DNA from: JBBQUN01 sp963717115
GTDB taxonomy: Bacteria > Actinomycetota > Acidimicrobiia > Acidimicrobiales > SZUA-35
Direction: 5' to 3'
NCBI GenBank assembly: GCA_963717115.1
Contig: CAVQVO010000001.1
Coordinates: 271,398 to 335,397, forward strand
DNA length: 64,000 nucleotides
Every line of letters begins with the position of its first letter. Position 1 is the first letter of the stretch. The notes under the pieces were generated by a model, which made no database searches, was not told the DNA's origin, and worked only from the letters and a program-made list of their open reading frames with translations. Below, one piece after another: positions 28,066-38,106 of the stretch. Made by a program: the position numbers and the translations under genes.

Positions 28066-28223
28066 TCAGATGTCGTCGTCTGACTCGTTGGGCAGGTTGC
28101 CGGGGTTTGACCTTCGACCGCCCACGGATGGAGGAGCCGCAGGTCGGTGGGAGCGAGTTCCCCCGCGACCTCGATGTCCTGCAATCCGGCAAGCACGAGG
28201 GGAGGGTGGGTCTTCTCGAACGA
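28066..28223 (-). pseudogene. HEPN-domain remnant
   Basis: SFEKTHPPLVLAGLQDIEVAG followed, in another frame, by NPGNLPNESDDDI and a stop. It resembles the C-terminal half of HEPN proteins (KTHDL...LHPWAVEARYPG) and the better-kept copy at 43490-43774, but lacks the N-terminal helices and the last helix and needs a shift of two bases (or a one-base deletion). Probably what is left of a HEPN/MNT toxin pair. Confidence 0.6.
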
Positions 28224-28642
28224 TCGGACACGACAGAACTCCGCTCCGGAGCTGCCGCCCGAGGACGGCTGTCGACCGTGATGCGAGCCATTGCGCACAG
28301 CAGCCGGTCGGGGTCAGGTCGTGACGACGGGTTCGGTGGGCGTGGTGGGACACGTGCCCGGGTTTCGTCGAGGCCTTGCTGTCGTCGTTCGACCGCAAGC
28401 GCGCGCGAGACTTGCCTCGATGGGCCCGTCACTGTTGGCATGGAGGACGTGAATGTGACCCACCCCGAGCTGGTCGACCTCGACGAGACCACCACTGCGG
28501 TGATTCACGGAGTACCCAACCGAGCCCCGACATGGATCCCGCCGACCTTCGCACCGAGCTGTTGTGGATCCTCTCGTCGTGCGTCGTCCACCCCATCCCC
28601 GCGAAGTGGGGCACTCGTTGACGTCGGGGCGGGCGGTCAACC
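28224..28642. other. Intergenic, degraded sequence
   Basis: Between the HEPN remnant and the end of the large kinase gene no frame on either strand shows a continuous domain. The nucleotidyltransferase partner expected next to a HEPN gene is not recognisable. Confidence 0.4.
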
Positions 28643-31600
28643 TCACGACGAATCCCCACAGAGCGCTCGAGGTGCCTCGTCACGAGGACCCCACTGTTCC
28701 CACTCCGACTCACTGAACTCCGACCCCGCCGTCCGGCAGGCAAGGCTTTCCCACTCATCGACATCGAGGTTCCAGACAAGAGCACCCTCGGGGGTCGCGG
28801 TAACGAGATGAAGCTCATCACCGGCACTGGCTCCGCTGGTGACGCCCTGCACCGTCGGGAACTCGCCTCCGATCTGCTTGCCCGTTGCGACGTCCCACAG
28901 CACGCCCGGGCCATCGTGATTGGTGAGCAGCAATCGGTTGTCGGCGGAGAAGTAGAGCGAGCCCCCCCACGTGTTTCCGGTCCCGGTGGCGCCAGTCATC
29001 GTCCGAATCACCTCGAAGGTCTCACCGTCGCGTATCGAGACGACGCCGAGGGACGAGGCGGTGGCGACCAATGAGTCATCTTGGCTCCACCGCCCAGCAG
29101 CGATGTCCTCGGCCTCGACGATCGGGTTGTCGATCGGCTCCCAGGTGAAGGCGTCGTACAGCACTGCTTGGCCCTTGAGATTGGCGATCAACATTCGCTC
29201 GCCCGCCGAATCGAACATCGTCGTCGAGATGAATTCCCGTTCGTTTCCCTCGGGCGGCGGAAGCTCGAACAACAGCTCGTCGGTCATCCAATCGAAGACG
29301 AAAACGCGTGACGGTAGCACTGCGCCGAGAAGTCGGAGCTGGCGCTCGACCGAACCGCCAACGGTGGTTCCGCTCGTTGGCACCGAGCTGGTGAACAGCG
29401 CCTCGAGATTCTCGGCATCGTAGGTGGTGGCCAGCACTCGGGGCTCACCGGTCGTCGGGTCGGCCTCGAGCGTCCAGACGTCGAAGCTGTTCAAGCCGGG
29501 ACGAGCGACGGCGTTGATGATCTCCCGAGACTCGTTGAGATCCGTCGTCTCGTACCCGTCCTGGGTTCGCCGCCAGAGATCGACTCGTCCGGCGAGCGTT
29601 GGAGTGAACATCACCATCGACCCATCGTCGGTCACCGATAGCAGGTTGGAAAGGGGCTGTCGGGGAAGCCCATCGGCGATCGGCAACGAACCAGTGGTCG
29701 AGATGATGCTGATCCCCTGGTCATGGGCAACGGCGATCCGATCGGGTGTTGGAGCCAAGGCCATCGCCGACGCAGTGCCCAGATCGACATCGATCAGGCC
29801 GGTTCGCCGTCCGCTCTCGGCGTCGAAAACGGCGACGTTGCCATCGGACAGCGCGTGAACGACCTGGTCGCCGACAGCGACTGCGTCGCGAGAGTCGGGT
29901 GCACCGGGTCCTTCATTGCCATCGGTGACGTCCATCACGATGGACTCCGGCCAGCCATCGCCGACATCGACTCGCGCTCGAGTCTGGTTTGCCACGAGCT
30001 CGAGAAATCCATCGCCCATCTCGAGGAGGAACCCGAATGCTCCGGGCTGCACGATCGGTTCCTCGATGAGAACCGAGCTCGGTGGGCCCAGCTCGTTGCC
30101 GTCCCAATCGAATTGGTAGACCAGCGAAAAGGAGGCCATGACGATTCGGTCGTCATTGGCAATTGCAACCGAGGAAACCGGAATGCCGGCGTAATTCGGC
30201 TGCGCGGGCTCACCGATCAGGGGGAAGACCTGGTCCCGCCAGGATTCGTTGTCGTCAACATCTCGTGAGAACAGCTGTCGACCCGCTGCGTCGAAGGCGA
30301 TCACGCGGTTCTCGACATCGGCGGCAACGAATCGGCCGCTCTCCGTCACGTTCACCGAGAGCATGGGGCTGTCGATCTCGATCTCGAGCGTCTTCTCGAG
30401 GATTCCACCACTCAGATCGAACACCAGAATCGACGGGGTATCGGTGGCAACGACGAGCCGGCGTCCTGCCGCATCAGCAGTGTGCGACCGGGGCAGAGCG
30501 GAAAGGAGCGGCTCGTGAAGCGAGACCGGAACGGAAGAAACGAGTGCTCCGGTGGCGGGGTCGATCAGGTCCACACTCGTGGCGCTGACTCCCACCAGTC
30601 GGTCGTCACCGAGCCATTCGACATCGACATACTCGGTCCCCCATTGCAGGTGGCCGAGGAGCGGCCCCGATCGGCTCAGTGCGGTCAGCAATCCGCCCAG
30701 GGTTTCGGGACTCTGCTCACGCTGGTGCGCCGCGACGGCGAGCAAGAGAGCGGAACGTGGGTTCGACTCCGCCAGCAGCCCGGCCGATGCCACCAAGCGT
30801 CCGGTTTCGGCATCGAAGGCGGCTGTCTCGGCCGCCACCGTCGCTTCCTCGGCCTCGCCGGCGCGCTCGTCGGCGAGGGCTTCGTTGGCGGCTGCCAGCT
30901 CGGCCTGGCTGGTTGCCTCATCGGCATTCGCGCTCGCTTGCGCTCGTTGCTGGAAGGCGACGACCCCGGCGATCAATGCCATCGCAGCGACGATCGCGAC
31001 CCCGGCGAGTAGTCGCTGCAACCGATGCTTGGTCTGCAGCTCGGCCGCTTCGATCGCTGCTCGCTGGGCCACACTCGCCCCGAGGAAGTCGCGGCTCGCG
31101 GTCGCTCAGATCATCAGGGTGATCGGGCGCCCATTCCTCGATCGCTTCGAGCCGCCCGCCCCGATACAGATCGGCCGATGGTCGCCCGGCAAGGTCCCAG
31201 TCATGCGCAGCGGCGTCGAGGTGGCGCAGCATACGAAGGCCGTCCCTGTCGTCATCGAGCCAACTCCGTAGCCGACCCCACTCGCGAATCAGGGCTTCGT
31301 GTGCCACCTCGACGGTCGGCTCCCGAGTCGCCTGGTCGCGATCGAAGCTGAGGAGACGAGCGGTTCCGCACGTCTCGATCACGGCGGGGTCGATGGCCGG
31401 CAGGTCCGAAAGCCGAACCCGGCGCCGGGTGTCTTCGGTCCCTTCGCCCGGCGTGATCAGGCGAGTGAAGAGGCGCCGTAGATCGAGCCGCTCGGACTCG
31501 GTTGTTGCGTCGTACACCTCGTCGGCTCGCCGAGCCAGCGCGCCCATCACACCACCGAGCTCTCGATAGGCGTCCAACGTCATCAGCGATCCAGACCGCC

Positions 31601-34024
31601 GCTGGAACGTCTCGGTGAGTGCGAACTGCACGAGAGGGAGTGCCCCCGGAGCGCTGCTGACGTCGTGAACCACCGCAGCAACGAGTGCGGGCTCGACTGA
31701 GGCACCGACTCGTTCGGCCGGCCCGATGATGGCTCGCTCGAGTTCGTCAGACGACAGCGGGGTCACTGCGATGGTGTTTCGATCGAAGAGGTCGCCGACG
31801 TGGGAGCTGGCGAGCGGTCGGTCGTAGAAGTCGGCCCGAAGCGTGACCACGATGCGGAGACGACCGCGCTGGTCGGCGACTGCGGCAGCGAGAGCGGCAA
31901 GGAACTCGTGGCGCTCCCGTTCGCTGGTCATCGTGTAGAGCTCCTCGAACTGGTCGATGACGAGCACCAACTCGCCACCGGATTCGGGCAAACAACGTTT
32001 GGCCGCCCAGCAAGACCGTGGACGTCGGCGTTCAGTTGCTCGAGGAGTGTGGGGGATCGGGTCGACCGCAATCCGGAGCAGTGCCGTTTCGAGCTCGTGC
32101 ATCGGATGTTGGCCCGGCACCATCTGCGCTACGAACAGTCCGGCGCCTCGGCACCTCGGCACGAGCCCGGCCCGTACCGCGGACGATTTGCCCGATCCCG
32201 ACGGGCCGACGACAGCCAGGAATGGGGTCTCCATGAGATGGGTGACCATGCGGTCGATCAGCGCGTCCCGCCCGAAGAAGTCGGCGCTGTCCGCCTCTTG
32301 GAAGGCGGCGAGACCCTTGTATGGGTTGGTGCCCTGCCATTCGAGCGTCACCAGCGTTCGAGCCGCCTGCGCGCGGGGCCGCTCGAGTTCGGCGTTGTGG
32401 GCAGGCGATCCGCCTTCGCCAACCGCCACCGTTGCGTCCGTCGTCGCTGCACCGCTCAGGTGGCCGGCCGCAGCAGAGCGGAAGGCGAGGATCAGCTCAC
32501 CCATGCTGGCGAAACGGTCGGGAGCCAGTGGAGCGGTCGCATGCTGTATGACGGCGTCGATGGTTCCTGGAAGGTCAGGACGAACCGAAGAGGCGAGCGG
32601 GAGTCTGACGGTCAGCTTTCGTTCCAGCAGGTCGGCGACGGTGCTGACGTTGGGGAATGGCGTCGACCCGGTCAGGAGTTCGTAGATCACGATGCCGAAT
32701 GCGTAGATGTCCGAGGCGAACACGGCTTCGCCGTGGCGAATCTGTTCGGGGCTGACGTAGAGAGGTGAACCAGCCGAGCGAAGATCGAGTTCGGCGGCAT
32801 CGCCGTCGGCGATGGCGATGCCGAAGTCAGCGAGATAGGCGTTGTCGTTCTCGTCGAAGATGATGTTCGGGGCTTCACGTCGCGGTGGACGATCCCGGCG
32901 TCGTGCGCCATGGCGAGCGTGCCGCCGATCTCATCGACCAGCTTCGTCATCGCCTCCACCGAGAACGGACCTTGCGCAACCAGCCGCTGCTCGGCGGAAC
33001 CGCCTCTGAGAGCGCATGACCAGGTACGCGCCGCCGGGCTCGCGCCAGTAGTCATGGAGGGGAACGATGTGTGGATGCTCGAGCCGGGCGACCATCTGCG
33101 CCTCGACTTCGAAACGGCGGATGAACTGAGGGTTGTTCGCCAACTCGGGTCGTACGACCTTGATGGGCAACCTCGCTGTCCGACCGATGGTTGGGTGGCG
33201 CGGTAGACCGACCCGAACGCACCTTGGGCGATCAGTTCGCTTCAGTTCATAGCCACGGAGTTGGCGGTGCGTAGCCGGTTGGGTTTTCGAGTCGCTGGTG
33301 AGGAGCTCCTGCTCGAGCGCCAGCAAGTCGGGCGTCGGATCGAGGCCAGTCTCGTCAGCAAGCCGTTGGCGAAAGTCTGCGATGACACGGATCGCCCCTG
33401 CCGGTTGCCCGGCACGTCGGCGTGCCAGGGCCAGCGTGCGAACCGGCGACTCGCGCAGTGGGTGCTGCGCAACCAACGCCTCGGCGGCAGCCGCAGCACC
33501 GGCCACGTCGCCGGCATCCAACCGGGCCTGCACGGCCAGCTCGCTCGCCGAGACACGAAGTTCGTCGAGCCGAATTGCATCGAATCGCGGCTGGGCGTCG
33601 GTCAGGTCGGCCGAAGACCGGGCCGCGCCAAAGATCGAGCGCATGGTTGATGTGTTCGTGGCCACCGAGGAGATCGCCCCGGTTCATCAGAACTCGAGCC
33701 GATTCGTAGCCGCTCTCGAACTCCTCGACGTCAGTTTCGACTGAGCGCTCGAGGACGTCAGCCCGAAGGAGTGGTCGTGATGGCGTCGGACCCCAGAATG
33801 CCGCGCAACCGCGAGACGTACTGCTGCACCGTGTTGCTGGGATTCGTCGGCCAGGCGTCGGACTCGTCCCAGATCGAGTCGATCAGCTCTGACTCGGAGA
33901 CCACGCGACCAGTAGCGAGGGCGAGACGAAGAAGAAGGCGTCGTTGACGTCGGCCGCCAAGATCGACCGTCTCCCCGTCGACCACTGCGTCGATCGGTCC
34001 GAGCAATCGGATTCGTACTTCCAC
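28643..34024 (-). CDS. BTAD regulator - Ser/Thr kinase - nSTAND NTPase - WD40 fusion protein (several frameshifts)
   Basis: One gene of about 1,790 residues read through several frames. Order: winged helix (IRLLGPIDAVVDGET, then VQQYVSRLRGILG) and BTAD helices (34024-33300); Ser/Thr kinase (QGAFGSVYRAT loop, VHRDVKP, LADFGIAIAD, SPLYVSPEQ; 33245-32480); nSTAND1 NTPase beginning NPYKGLAAFQEADSADFFGR with Walker A VVGPSGSGKSS and Walker B LVLVIDQFEELYT (32340-31150); one membrane helix (LLAGVAIVAAMALIAGVVAF, about 30990); a coiled coil of Ala/Glu repeats; then a WD40-like propeller to 28643. Shifts near 33759, 33611, 33242, 33164-33172, 33010, 32870, 32052, 32000 and 31093 are mostly fixed by removing one base (e.g. 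PSGYVL, LWRGPVFADL, DREREFLGA-type joins). GTG start with AAGGAGGGG upstream. Probably a stress or conflict sensor that regulates genes from the membrane. Confidence 0.8.
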
Positions 34025-34369
34025 GCCGCCCCTCCTTCTCGATCCCTGCAGCGAACCGTAAAGGCCTCGCTGTCATCGTGCCGTCAAACGGCGGTGGCCT
34101 GCGGTTCTGCCAGAATCTGCATGCGCCGTGGGAGACAGCGAGATGGCAGCGAGATGGCAGCGAGATCCGTCGTGTCTCGATACGGATGACAGTGTTCCGG
34201 GGCCACTCGAGGCGGCGAGACACCATGCCGAAAACGTTCGAGAACCCGGGGAGGTGCAGCTGCGCTCCTGAGACCAGCGAGCACGGTGGAGCGACAGCCG
34301 ATCTGCAAGGCGTGTTCTCGTGCGGGTGAGTCCGAGACCTCTGTGCCTCATCCGTGATGCCTCGTGCGA
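34025..34369. other. Intergenic region between BTAD-kinase gene and antitoxin gene
   Basis: Holds the 11-bp repeats described separately and presumably two divergent promoters. No coding frame with family similarity seen on either strand. Confidence 0.4.
34136..34165. repeat. Three 11-bp-spaced heptamer repeats, candidate SARP/BTAD binding site
   Basis: CAGCGAGATGG twice and CAGCGAGATCC once, so the heptamer GCGAGAT recurs every 11 bases. SARP regulators bind heptamer direct repeats (TCGAGNN-like) at 11-bp spacing. It lies 112-141 bases upstream of the BTAD-kinase gene start, where an autoregulatory site would be expected. Confidence 0.5.
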
Positions 34370-34606
34370 ATGGTCGATGTGTCGATCCGGGAACTCCGCA
34401 ACCACGGTGGTGAGGTCGTCGATCGGGTTGCCCGAGGCGAGCGAGTGACGGTGACCCGTAGCGGCAAGCCAATCGCCGAACTCCGCCCGCTGGGTGCCGA
34501 GGGAGTGCCGATGGCTGAACAGGTTCGCCGTCGAGCGCATCTGCCGGCTGTGGACCCCGCTGGACTGCGTGATGATCTCGACGCGGTGATCGATCCAACG
34601 TTGTGA
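34370..34606 (+). CDS. Phd/YefM-type antitoxin
   Basis: 78 residues. VDVSIRELRNHGGEVVDRVARGERVTVTRSGKPIAEL matches the DNA-binding Phd/YefM fold, followed by a short acidic tail that would bind the toxin (DPAGLRDDLDAVIDPTL). A GTG six bases upstream (34364) is an alternative start. GTGA overlap with the following PIN-domain gene is typical for toxin-antitoxin pairs. Confidence 0.85.
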   Translation: MVDVSIRELRNHGGEVVDRVARGERVTVTRSGKPIAELRPLGAEGVPMAEQVRRRAHLPAVDPAGLRDDLDAVIDPTL

Positions 34607-34917
34607 ACACGATAGGGATCCTCGACACGAGCACGCTGCTTCTACTCGGCCGGGTCGCATCCCTCGAAACGCTTCCCGACGAGGCGTTCATCACTGCAGT
34701 GACGTTGGGCGAACTGTCGATCGGTCCGCTGGTGGCGAAGACGGATCAGGAGCGGGTTGCTCGACACGTTCGGCGAAAGGGATCTACGTTCGAGCAGGCC
34801 GTGCCGGACCGTGCTGCCGAGGACCGGGCATCGGGTTTGAGCAGTTCCATCCGTGAAAGGTGCAGTGCGCTGCTTGGGAAGAAGTCGAGTGGTGGTCCGG
34901 CTACGAAGGACTCGTGA
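34603..34917 (+). pseudogene. VapC-type PIN toxin, decayed C-terminus
   Basis: GTG start overlapping the antitoxin stop. The first half is a good PIN domain (IGILDTSTLLLLGRV with the first catalytic Asp, FITAVTLGELSIGP with the Glu). After about residue 55 similarity fades (STFEQAVPDRAAED) and the remaining catalytic acidic residues and the AATA block are missing; the frame ends 190 bases before the IS21 element. Probably inactive, unless several indels hide the rest. Confidence 0.65.
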
Positions 34918-35100
34918 TTCCGTGGTGCGATGCTCGGGCACTTCCGCAAGTGTCCCGTCCCTTATCGTCCTGCAGACCATTGTTGCATGTGCCGGATCTG
35001 TCGACGACGCCCGAAAACTGAGCGTTTGTGCCGGTCGGAAAATTGGACAGTGGGAACTGACACGCCGCATACTCCGGTCAGCCCGCTCGTTGGCCGTGTC
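34918..35100. other. Non-coding stretch between toxin remnant and IS element
   Basis: No gene seen; contains GTCGGAAAATTGGACAG, similar in style to IS end sequences, possibly a relic of another element. Confidence 0.3.
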
Positions 35101-35106
35101 GAGGAA
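35101..35106. repeat. Target-site duplication, left copy (GAGGAA)
   Basis: GAGGAA directly precedes the IS end and recurs directly after the other end at 37285-37290. A 6-bp duplication is within the range made by IS21-family transposition. Confidence 0.8.
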
Positions 35107-35159
35107 TGTCAACGTCGGCTGAATTTTGACCCCCTGGCGTCGGCCGAAAATTGACCCCC
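35107..35159 (+). repeat. Left terminal inverted repeat of IS21 element
   Basis: Begins TGTCAACGTCGG and contains TTTTGACCCCC (ending 35134) and AATTGACCCCC (ending 35159). Confidence 0.85.
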
Positions 35160-35176
35160 TGCGGTGGGGTCGGTGG

Positions 35177-35950
35177 TCACTCTGTGTCGTTGGTGGCGGG
35201 TCCTCCTCTGCCGAGGTCGCGGTCTTTGAGCCGGTAGCTGTCGCCTTTGAGGTTGACGATCTCGGCGTGGTGGACGAGCCGGTCGATCATGGCGGCAGCG
35301 ACGACGGGGTCGCCGAACACTTCGCCCCAACGCCCGAAGGGTTTGTTGGAAGTGACGATCACGCTGGCTCGTTCGTAGCGGGCCGAGATCAGCTGGAAGA
35401 ACAGGTTGGCGGCATCGGACTCGAACGGGATGTAGCCGACCTCGTCGATCACGAGCAGCGGGTAACGGCCTAGCCGGCGGAGTTCGTCGTGTAACGATCC
35501 GCGGTCGTGTGCGAGGGCGAGTCGGGCGACCCATTCAGCGGCGGTGGCGAACAAGACCCGATGCCCGGCCTGGCAGGCCCGGATACTGATCCCGGTCGCG
35601 AGATGGGTTTTCCCGGTCCCGGGCGGCCCGAGGAACACCACGTTCTCCTTGGCCTCGATGAAATCGAGGGCGCCGAGATGGGCGATCACGTCACGCTTGA
35701 GCGAGCGTTGATGGTCCCAGTCGAACTCTTCCAACGTTTTGCGGGCCGGGAACTTGGCGGCTTTGATCCGGAGTTCACCGCCGTTGGCCTGGCGGGCCGC
35801 GACCTCGCGCTCCAGGCAGGCAGCGAGGAACTCTTCATGGGTCCAGTTGTCGTTGCGTGCCCGCTCAGCGAGCCGGCCGACCGCGGCGGCGAGGGTGGGG
35901 GCCTTCAACGCCCGGCACAGATAGTTGAGGTCCTTCGTCGTGGTGCTCAT
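35177..35950 (-). CDS. istB: IstB-like ATP-binding transposition helper
   Basis: 257 residues, full length. VVFLGPPGTGKTHLATG is Walker A, PLLVIDEVGYIPFE is Walker B, VTSNKPFGRWGEVFGD is sensor 1, and the C-terminal AAMIDRLVHHAEIVNLKGDSYR matches DnaA-like AAA+ helpers. Activates the IstA transposase and influences target choice. ATG overlaps the istA stop (ATGA). Confidence 0.95.
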   Translation of the reverse strand: MSTTTKDLNYLCRALKAPTLAAAVGRLAERARNDNWTHEEFLAACLEREVAARQANGGELRIKAAKFPARKTLEEFDWDHQRSLKRDVIAHLGALDFIEAKENVVFLGPPGTGKTHLATGISIRACQAGHRVLFATAAEWVARLALAHDRGSLHDELRRLGRYPLLVIDEVGYIPFESDAANLFFQLISARYERASVIVTSNKPFGRWGEVFGDPVVAAAMIDRLVHHAEIVNLKGDSYRLKDRDLGRGGPATNDTE

Positions 35951-37159
35951 GACGCGAGCCGGTCATAGACGCTCAGGTCGCGTTCCTCGACACCATCATC
36001 GACCGGTGCGGTTTCGATGGCGGCGGCCTCGACACGCATTTGGCGCAGGATCCGGGCGTGCTCGGCGGCGAGGATGCTTTGATGGGTGGCCAAGCAACGC
36101 CGATGGCGGGCGACCACGGTCTGGTCACAGGTGACGGTCACCTCGTCGAGGGTGACCGTCAACATGGACTCGCCGGCCGACGAAGCGGGGGTTGACCGAG
36201 TAGTCGTTGGTGTCGACCCGCACGTAATGATCACGGGGCAGCCGGGTGGTGAACCGCAACGACACATCAGGCAGCGTCGCCGGCATGGCCAGCATCGATC
36301 CCCGGTCTTCGAAGATCGCCTCCGCGGGCCGTTGCCGGGTCGTGGCGTGAACCCGTACGTTCGCTCGTTTCGTCAACCAGCCGACCAGCTGAGTGTTGAA
36401 ATCGGCGACATCGTCGAACGACCGGCCCGGCAGGAAACTGGTTTCGAGGTAGCCGTTCGCTCGTTCGACGATCCCTTTCGCTTCCGGGTCGGCCGGTCCG
36501 CAGAGCCGGAACCCCATCCCCAACGCCCCGGCGAACGCCTGAGCCGGTTCGGTCAGCGACTGGCGGCCCTGCCGCCAAGCCCCGATACAGCCTTCCTGGT
36601 CCCAGACCGCTGTCCGGGGGATGGCGCCGATCTGGCCCAACACCTGGTTCATGCCGCCCAGCACGTCATGGGCCGCACGCGACGGGATCATCCACGCCCC
36701 GATCAGGCGGGAGAACCCTGGCACACCGACCACGGTCCACAACCGCTCGGCCTGGCCATGGCCGAGGGGGATCAACACGTCGGGCTGCCACAGATCCCAT
36801 TGCGCCAACTCGCCCGGCCGATACGTCGTGCGTTGCGCCGGGTCCGGGGCCACGAACAACGGCCGTAGCTCACGGACCCGGTCACGCAGCACCGTGATCC
36901 CGAACGCCCAGCCGATCCGTTCCGCGATCACCGTGGCCGGCATGTCAGGGAACTCGCCCAACAACTCGCGTATCTCCGGCTCCACGGCGTCGACCCGTGA
37001 CCCCGGACCGGCACGCTCATAGCGCGGTGGTTCCGGCGTGCGCACCGCTGCGCGCACCGTGTTCCTCGCGATCCCGAGCCGTCTCGAGATCGTCTTGATG
37101 CCGAGCTCTTCAGCGAAATGCAGTCGCCGTATCTCTGCCCAGTCTTCCACGCTGATCAT
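35947..37159 (-). CDS. istA: IstA transposase (DDE, one frameshift)
   Basis: About 403 residues. N-terminal helix-turn-helix (AEELGIKTISRRLGIARNTV), then an RNase H-like DDE core with AQWDLWQPD, AVWDQEGCIGA and KGIVERANGYLETSF. The frame breaks near 36160; removing one base joins RRVHV to TVTLDEVTVTCDQTVVARH, the normal C-terminal beta-barrel region, so the gene is probably intact in the organism. The C-terminal DRLAS overlaps istB. Confidence 0.9.
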
Positions 37160-37231
37160 CCTCCAAGTCTCCCGACGCCAACAGCGCCAGGCATCGCAAT
37201 CCATCACTACCCGTGGTGGACCCGACCAGAA

Positions 37232-37284
37232 GGGGGTCAAGATTCGAGCGTCGATAAGGGGTCAGTATTCAACCGTTGCTGACA
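37232..37284 (-). repeat. Right terminal inverted repeat of IS21 element
   Basis: Read inward from 37284 it begins TGTCAGCAACGG and contains TACTGACCCC and TCTTGACCCCC at the same offsets as the left end. Confidence 0.85.
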
Positions 37285-37290
37285 GAGGAA
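37285..37290. repeat. Target-site duplication, right copy (GAGGAA)
   Basis: Direct repeat of 35101-35106. Confidence 0.8.
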
Positions 37291-37455
37291 CTCACAAAGC
37301 GAACAATCGCTGCCATAACCATCTCGTGTCACGCTGGGCCGCAGTCGGTCACGCTGTTCGGGTACGACGCTGTGAATGCGAGGGGTGATACGAGTGCCCG
37401 GGACTTTGGTCGGCAGGCAGAACGCCCGACGACGGTCTTGGTTCACGACGGGCTT

Positions 37456-38106
37456 CTACTGGCGCTGGCGGAGATACGTGAGCACGGTGACCACCCGTCG
37501 ATTCAGGTCGTGATCCTCGGCCAGGTCGAGCCGATCCATGACATTGCGGACGTGCACCTCGACGGTGCGCTCCGACAGGAACAACCGTTTGGCGATGCCG
37601 GCATTGCTGAGGCCTTCGGCGAGCAGGGCGACGACTTCGCACTCTCGCTTCGACAACCCACGCGCGGCAAGAGCGTCCTCCTTCGGCCGGAGGAGTTCGG
37701 CAACGATCGCGGGGTCGATCACGCATTCTCCGGCGACCACACGACGTAACACGTCCATGATCGCGGCTGGATCCATGACGCGATCCTTCAGGAGATATCC
37801 CACGTGGCCCACCCCGTTGGCAATGAGCGGCTCGACGTAATCGGCCTCGATGTACTGCGACAGGATCAGCACGGCAATGTCCGGGTAGAGCGACCGGATC
37901 TGGTCGGCCGCTCGCAGACCCTCATCGGTGTGCGACGGGGGAAGCCGTATGTCGAGTACGACCACATCGGGACGCTCCTGCGCGACGAGCCGGCGCACGT
38001 TGTCGTAGTCCACCGCCTCACCGACGACCTCCGCACCGGCGTTCGTGATGATCTTGACGAGACCCTCCCGAGTGAGCAGTTGATCTTCGGCGACTACGAC
38101 GCGCAC
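37456..38106 (-). CDS. NarL/LuxR-type response regulator
   Basis: 216 residues from GTG 38106. Receiver domain with Glu7/Asp8, phospho-acceptor Asp52 in VVVLDIRLPP, Ser83 and Lys107 in GYLLKDRV; C-terminal LuxR helix-turn-helix LSKRECEVVALLAEGLSNAGIAKRLFLSERTVEVHVRNVM. Last gene of the five-gene signalling cluster; it overlaps the upstream kinase gene by 13 bases. It is the only DNA-binding member and so the likely output of the cluster. Confidence 0.93.
   Translation of the reverse strand: MRVVVAEDQLLTREGLVKIITNAGAEVVGEAVDYDNVRRLVAQERPDVVVLDIRLPPSHTDEGLRAADQIRSLYPDIAVLILSQYIEADYVEPLIANGVGHVGYLLKDRVMDPAAIMDVLRRVVAGECVIDPAIVAELLRPKEDALAARGLSKRECEVVALLAEGLSNAGIAKRLFLSERTVEVHVRNVMDRLDLAEDHDLNRRVVTVLTYLRQRQ

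Larger units (their letters stand above)
35107..37284 (-). mobile_element. IS21-family insertion sequence, complete with ends
   Basis: 2,178 bp carrying istA and istB in the usual overlapping order on the minus strand. Both ends start TGTCA and share about 53 bases of imperfect inverted repeat, each with two internal TTGACCCC(C/T)-type blocks where the transposase would bind. Flanked by GAGGAA direct repeats, so the insertion is recent or well preserved. Confidence 0.92.
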
